From: Cryptosporangium aurantiacum
GTDB taxonomy: Bacteria > Actinomycetota > Actinomycetes > Mycobacteriales > Cryptosporangiaceae
Length of the DNA stretch: 64,000 nt
Direction of reading: 5' to 3'
Assembly (NCBI RefSeq): GCF_900143005.1
Contig: NZ_FRCS01000004.1
Coordinates: 496,001-560,000, forward strand
Under the pieces are notes generated by a model. That model had not been told where the DNA came from, ran no database searches, and saw only the letters and a list, made by a program, of their open reading frames with translations. Of the stretch, positions 60,182-64,000 are shown in pieces (positions within the stretch are counted from its first letter, which is position 1; every line of letters begins with the position of its first letter). A program made the translations under genes and the position numbers.

Positions 60182-61681
60182 TTAATCGAACACGCGGCGC
60201 ACCAGCACCAGGCCGATGCCGTTGTTCGCGATCTCGTGCGTCCGCAGCGTCCCGTCGAGGCCCCCGGACGCGGCGAAACCGCGTCGGTACTCCGGCGGGA
60301 CGACGATCCGGCCCTGCCGGAACAGGTCCTCCACGAACGCGGCCGCCACGTCCTCGCCCGGCGTCGGCGTGAGGTCGCCGCGGGACGGCGCCGCTGAGGC
60401 CACCGCGAACCGCGGCTCCTCGATCGGCGCCCGCACGGTGAGGTCGTCCGGCAGCCCGTACGGCCGACCGGACACCGCTACCGCGGAGGTGGCCCCACCA
60501 CGCGGTTCCGGGAGGTCCGGTGCGATCTGGCGCTCGAGCTTCTCGTCGTCGGCGCCGAGGCCGTCGGCCACCGACTCGGCCGAGCCGGGCGACAGGATCC
60601 CGTGGCGGACGAACGCCGCCTGCAGCGCCGGGGTGTACTTGCCGGCGAACTTCTCCTGGTCGACGCGGATCAGGTGGGCGGCGACCTGGGCGTAGTACGA
60701 GGGCACCGCCGCCGTGCGGGTCACCGCGGTCACCAGCAGCGTGGCCGCGTCCTCCCCGGCGATCCGCAGCGCCTCGTCGTCGACCGTGCCTTCGCCGGCC
60801 AGCGTGTGCACCATGCCGGCCAGCGCACGCAGGAACGCCCCGGTGAAGACCCGCGAGAACGAGTGCGGCTCGCTGGAGAGCTGGCTGGCCGGTGCGCTCG
60901 GCGGGAGCGAGACCGGGTCCTTGTAGAACAACTCGTTGGACGCATTGCGCAGGCAGTCAGGGTCGGCCGACGACGGCGCGACCTGACGCACCGCCCAGCC
61001 GAGTTGCTCGGCCAGCCGGGAGAGCCGGGACGACCGGGACAGCTCTCCGCCGGTCTCACCGATCACCTGCTCACGCAACGTCGCGAGCCGCAGCCCGGAG
61101 AGGACCGCGGTGATGTCGCCGAACGATTCGTGGAACGCCGCGATCTCCGCGCTCGCCGCGTCCCACATCCACGGGCAGAGCGCGTCGAGCACGGCGTGGC
61201 CGGTCTCGTGGCTGACGATGTCCGGGCTCTCACCGGACCAGACCGTCACGCCGTTGACGTGCTGCCGGAAGAACGCGAGCCCCTGCCGGTCGTAGTAGGC
61301 GTTGAGGTCGACGCCCGCGTTCAGGTTCGCGACCAGCGTGTCGCCGACCGCCGGGTTCCAGGCCGCGCCGTCCGGGAAGACCTCCGGTGGAAAGAGCGGC
61401 GCGTACAGCGCGACCGTGCGTCCGAGCGCCTCGGCCGCGGTCCAGTAGCGGACCGCCCCCTCGGCGTCCGGCGGTACGGCGCCCTCGACGTCGATCGCGA
61501 GCGGACCGGTGCGTAACGCCGGCCGGGCGCGTAACACCGGGGTTCGCGTCGAGGGCGGCGCACCGGGGTCGTCCTCCCAGACGCTCACCTCGTCGGCTGC
61601 GGGCGGTGGCACGTTCTGGTCCCCTGCCTCGTGCACGGTCGTCACTACACCGTTCCTCTCCGTCGCCGCTGACGGTCCCAT
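60182..61681 (-). CDS. M4-like (gluzincin) metallopeptidase homologue
   Basis: A 499-residue protein with a thermolysin-type zinc site: HETGH in DIVSHETGHAVLDALCPW and, about 25 residues on, AAFHESFGDITAVL, whose Glu matches the third ligand of M4 enzymes. NAYYDRQGLAFFRQHVNGVTVW is also like M4 proteins. There is no signal peptide or propeptide, so it is probably cytoplasmic, unlike classical M4 enzymes. ATG at 61681 is used; GTGs at 61648/61645 are alternatives. No partner genes are evident. Confidence 0.75.
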   Translation of the reverse strand: MGPSAATERNGVVTTVHEAGDQNVPPPAADEVSVWEDDPGAPPSTRTPVLRARPALRTGPLAIDVEGAVPPDAEGAVRYWTAAEALGRTVALYAPLFPPEVFPDGAAWNPAVGDTLVANLNAGVDLNAYYDRQGLAFFRQHVNGVTVWSGESPDIVSHETGHAVLDALCPWMWDAASAEIAAFHESFGDITAVLSGLRLATLREQVIGETGGELSRSSRLSRLAEQLGWAVRQVAPSSADPDCLRNASNELFYKDPVSLPPSAPASQLSSEPHSFSRVFTGAFLRALAGMVHTLAGEGTVDDEALRIAGEDAATLLVTAVTRTAAVPSYYAQVAAHLIRVDQEKFAGKYTPALQAAFVRHGILSPGSAESVADGLGADDEKLERQIAPDLPEPRGGATSAVAVSGRPYGLPDDLTVRAPIEEPRFAVASAAPSRGDLTPTPGEDVAAAFVEDLFRQGRIVVPPEYRRGFAASGGLDGTLRTHEIANNGIGLVLVRRVFD

Positions 61682-61958
61682 GATGGCCCGTCGCCGCTAC
61701 CGAGATACCCGATATCCCCAGTCGTCCGACACGCTCCGCCAGAGGACGTCGCGCAACGTAACGAGCAAATGTCCCGGACGCCCCTAAATAGCACTCCAGT
61801 AAACACCTGAAACAGACGATCTGGCATTACTGGCGTTCTTGATCGAAAAACTTGACACTAAGACTCCTTTTCGTCGGTTTTATATGCTTTCGTGGGAGTG
61901 GTTCGCCCGAGGGGAGGCGACAGCGGCGGCGATCCCGCCCGAGGAAGGGAGCGGCTGG

Positions 61959-62432
61959 ATGACGATGATGGGCACCCAGACCACCGGCACTGGTAGTGCT
62001 GTCGGAACTGCGTACAACACCGCCCCGGCACAACCGGTCCGCGCTCTGTGGAGCGACCACGACGCGGGCCTCGCGGACCCCCCGGAACAGGCGTTCGCCG
62101 ACGTCTTCGGCGACGCGGACCGGGTCCGCATCGCGCTCTGGATCGACCGGATGGCCCCCGCACACGGCGGGCTGTTCGGCGTCGACAGCTGCGCGGCCGA
62201 ACTCCACCTGCCCGAGTCGACGGTGCGCAGCGCCCTCGGCCCGCTGCAGCACGTCGGGATGGTGCAGTACCGCGGCGGTCTCTACATGCGCCGCGACCAC
62301 ACGCTCTGGTCGGTGCTGAAGGTATTGCGCAACTTCGCCGGCCCCGCGTTGATGCAGGAGGCCGTCGGACCCCCGGAGGAGCCGGCGAACGAACCGCGCG
62401 ACGCCCGCGCCGCGACGTTCTACTTCGGCTGA
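61959..62432 (+). CDS. Winged-helix DNA-binding protein (ArsR-like)
   Basis: A 157-residue protein. The segment ADRVRIALWIDRMAPAHGGLFGVDSCAAELHLPESTVRSALGPLQHVGMVQYRGGLYMRRD is a winged helix of ArsR/MarR type. ATG 61959 follows GAGGAAGGGAG; a longer frame from 61839 has unlikely composition. The 277-bp gap before it is AT-rich (about 61790-61890) with a TTGACA at 61853 but no well-spaced -10. A strong terminator follows the gene. Confidence 0.75.
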   Translation: MTMMGTQTTGTGSAVGTAYNTAPAQPVRALWSDHDAGLADPPEQAFADVFGDADRVRIALWIDRMAPAHGGLFGVDSCAAELHLPESTVRSALGPLQHVGMVQYRGGLYMRRDHTLWSVLKVLRNFAGPALMQEAVGPPEEPANEPRDARAATFYFG

Positions 62433-62445
62433 GCACCCGTCGTAC

Positions 62446-62475
62446 ACGGCCCGCCACCGTACGGTGGTGGGCCGT
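62446..62475 (+). terminator. Rho-independent-like terminator after the winged-helix gene
   Basis: ACGGCCCGCCACCGT and ACGGTGGTGGGCCGT form a 15-bp stem with a single G-T wobble and run into TTTC, 14 bases after the stop at 62432. Confidence 0.8.
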
Positions 62476-62509
62476 TTCACGCGCGTAAAACCGGCCCCCA
62501 CCTGGTTTG

Positions 62510-62526
62510 CCTACTTGATAGGTAGG
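62510..62526. promoter_or_regulatory. Candidate operator upstream of the FAD/NAD(P) protein
   Basis: CCTACTTGATAGGTAGG has CCTAC/GTAGG arms and an AT-rich core 24 bases before the ATG. CTTGATAGGTA resembles sites bound by some Rrf2-type regulators, but no such gene is near. Confidence 0.4.
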
Positions 62527-62549
62527 GAATCTGAGACTAGGGTCGTGGC

Positions 62550-63887
62550 ATGACGGTGGAGAGGTCTGTGGGCGGCACCGTGGTGATCGGTTCCGGTGCG
62601 AGCGGTGTGCTCACCGCCGTCCGGCTCGCCGCGCAGGCGGACGGACCGGTGACCGTGGTCGAGTCCGCTCCGACGGTCGGCCGCGGGGTCGCGTACTCGA
62701 CGACCGACTACGGCCACCTCCTCAACTCGCGCACCGAGACGATGAGCCTCTACCCCGACCGGCCGGGCCACTTCCTCGAGTGGTGCCGCGAGCACGGCCT
62801 GTACTGCGGTCCGGCCGGTTATGCCCCGCGCGCGACCTACGGTCGCTACCTGGCCGAGGCGCTGGAGAACACCGTGCGCCGGTCCGGCGGCCGGGTGCGG
62901 GTCGTGCGGGGCCGCGCGGTCGCGGTCGAGGACGCCGGGAGCGTGCGCGTCGTCCGGCTGGCGGACGGGGGCGCGCTGTCCGCTTCCGACGTCGTGCTGG
63001 CGCTCGGCCACCCCCCGACCCGCACCGCCGACATCGACCCGTGGTGTCCGGGCGCGCTCGACCGGATCGACCCGTCCGACGACGTCGTGCTGCTCGGCAC
63101 CGGCCTGACCGCCGTCGACGTCCTGGTGACGCTGGCCGGGCGCGGGCACACCGGGCAGCTCGTCGCGATCTCCCGGCACGGGCTCCTGCCGCGCATCCAC
63201 GTCGATCCGCCGCCGCGCCCGGTGCCGCCGAAGGTCTCCGGCCACACCAGCCGGGAGCTGCTCGGGCAGATCCGCCACGCGGTCGACCTCCACGCCCGGA
63301 CCGGCGGTGACTGGCGCGGCGTCGTGGACGGGCTACGGCCGGACGTCGACCGGCTCTGGACCGGCTTGCCGGTGACCGAGCAGGACCGCTTCCTCCGCCA
63401 CCTGTCGCGGCTCTGGGAGATCCACCGCCACCGGATGGCTCCGGTGATCGGCGCGCAGCTACGGCGACTGACGATCGAGGGCCGGTTGCGGGTGGTGGCC
63501 GGCTCGATCTCGCGCGTCGAGTCAACACCGCACGGGGCGACGGTCACCTGGACGCCACGCGGCACCGGTCGGCCGGTTCCGCTCACCGCCGACGCGGTCG
63601 TGGACTGCCGCGGGCCCGGCGCCTGGGTCGGACACCCAGACCCGCTTGCCCGTCAGCTCGCCGCCGACGGCCTGACCAGCCCCGACGCCCACCGCATCGG
63701 GTTCGCCACCACCGACGACGGCCAGTTGATCGGCGCCGACGGCGAGCCGGTGCCCGGTCTCTGGACGCTCGGCCCGCTCCGCCGTGGCTCGCGCTACGAG
63801 ACGACCGCGATCCCGGAGATCCGGGCGCAGGCCGTCACGATCGCCGACCGGATCAGCGCCCGCTCGGCGCTCCCGATCGCCGGCTGA
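62550..63887 (+). CDS. FAD/NAD(P)-binding protein (YdhS-like, COG4529)
   Basis: A 445-residue flavoprotein. The FAD-binding fold is GTVVIGSGASGVLTAVRLA with VTVVESAPTVGRGVAYSTTDYGHLLNSRTETMSLYPDRPGHFLEWC, typical of the NAD_binding_9/YdhS group. A second Rossmann motif is DVVLLGTGLTAVDVLVTL. Members of this family are uncharacterised; some are thought to be monooxygenase-like. ATG 62550 lies downstream of the palindrome at 62510. It stands alone. Confidence 0.85.
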   Translation: MTVERSVGGTVVIGSGASGVLTAVRLAAQADGPVTVVESAPTVGRGVAYSTTDYGHLLNSRTETMSLYPDRPGHFLEWCREHGLYCGPAGYAPRATYGRYLAEALENTVRRSGGRVRVVRGRAVAVEDAGSVRVVRLADGGALSASDVVLALGHPPTRTADIDPWCPGALDRIDPSDDVVLLGTGLTAVDVLVTLAGRGHTGQLVAISRHGLLPRIHVDPPPRPVPPKVSGHTSRELLGQIRHAVDLHARTGGDWRGVVDGLRPDVDRLWTGLPVTEQDRFLRHLSRLWEIHRHRMAPVIGAQLRRLTIEGRLRVVAGSISRVESTPHGATVTWTPRGTGRPVPLTADAVVDCRGPGAWVGHPDPLARQLAADGLTSPDAHRIGFATTDDGQLIGADGEPVPGLWTLGPLRRGSRYETTAIPEIRAQAVTIADRISARSALPIAG

Positions 63888-63906
63888 GCCGGCCCGGGCC
63901 GCCCGG

Positions 63907-64000
63907 TCAGAACAGCTCCGTGGCGTGGTCGATCAGGGCGGTGACCACGGCGGGCCGGTCGCGTAGCTGCCAGAGCCACGCCGGGCCGTTCCCCTCGGCG
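63907..64000 (-). CDS. C-terminal end of an unidentified protein (cut by window)
   Basis: On the minus strand a frame entering from the right edge ends at TGA 63907-63909 and encodes about 30 residues ending WLWQLRDRPAVVTALIDHATELF. The codon pattern fits the GC-rich coding style of neighbours and it is convergent with the flavoprotein. Too short to name. Confidence 0.5.
   Translation of the reverse strand, partial: AEGNGPAWLWQLRDRPAVVTALIDHATELF

Noticed and set aside
61853-61886. Sigma-70 promoter TTGACA ... TATAT before the winged-helix gene
   Set aside because: The spacer would be about 22-23 bases, too long for a normal promoter.

Overview
The window is a 64 kb piece of a very GC-rich actinomycete chromosome. 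Genes are tightly packed on both strands, GTG and TTG starts are common, and 1-4 base ATGA/GTGA/TGATG overlaps join operon members. A mycobacterial-type fadA2-fabG4-htdX block, PknD-like kinases, a PucR regulator, DUF222/HNH and cutinase genes all fit Actinomycetota. The genus cannot be settled from the sequence alone; a Cryptosporangium- or Frankia-like soil actinomycete is a guess. No rRNA, tRNA, CRISPR array, prophage or insertion sequence was found.

Layout. 1-1614: 3' part of a trehalose-synthase-like GH13 enzyme, then a palindromic repeat. 1782-7322: fatty-acyl module (thiolase, two-domain ketoacyl reductase, MaoC dehydratase, acyl-CoA dehydrogenase) with a TetR regulator and two copies of one shared operator. 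7419-20778: purine catabolism. A TetR gene, malate synthase, an HpcH/HpaI-like protein, allantoinase and allantoicase lie on one side. PucR, OHCU decarboxylase, HIU hydrolase, uricase and 8-oxoguanine deaminase lie on the other. SARP, DUF4242 and DinB genes sit between. 20891-25567: cutinase, a NACHT (STAND) protein split by a frameshift, and a Uma2-type nuclease. 25826-30361: ureABCFGD. 30358-36086: DUF222/HNH protein, ArsR-MFS pair, FprA, MOSC.

36102-53587 is the most unusual region. It has a PknD-like kinase and then a minus-strand run made of a coenzyme-B12 diol dehydratase (large and medium subunits fused, small subunit, reactivase), a PknD-like kinase whose DFG aspartate is glycine (predicted pseudokinase), a GlcG/HbpS protein, an acetamidase/formamidase and an APC permease. 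Divergent from it runs a class III aminotransferase-fold enzyme, an APH-type kinase, an SDR and a GntR/UTRA regulator. This gene set resembles the 1-amino-2-propanol loci of Rhodococcus/Mycobacterium microcompartments, but no shell gene is present. Both arms would converge on propionaldehyde-type products.

53584-55332: ECF sigma factor between two Pro/Thr-rich membrane or secreted proteins. 55424-59701: assimilatory nitrite reductase nirBD with an NnaR-like HemD/winged-helix regulator. 59819-64000: small hypothetical protein, M4-like metallopeptidase, winged-helix protein, YdhS-type FAD/NAD(P) protein and the end of an unknown gene.

The purine and urease genes together predict guanine/urate to allantoin to ureidoglycolate plus urea, urea to ammonia, and glyoxylate to malate; no classical ureidoglycolate lyase is visible. 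Two short repeat families stand out. One is a 71-bp element (41470-41540 and 56593-56663) with conserved, covarying ends and a variable middle, lying between cistrons. The other is a hairpin element of about 118-123 bp (1678-1800 and 20776-20893) with a compensatory stem change.
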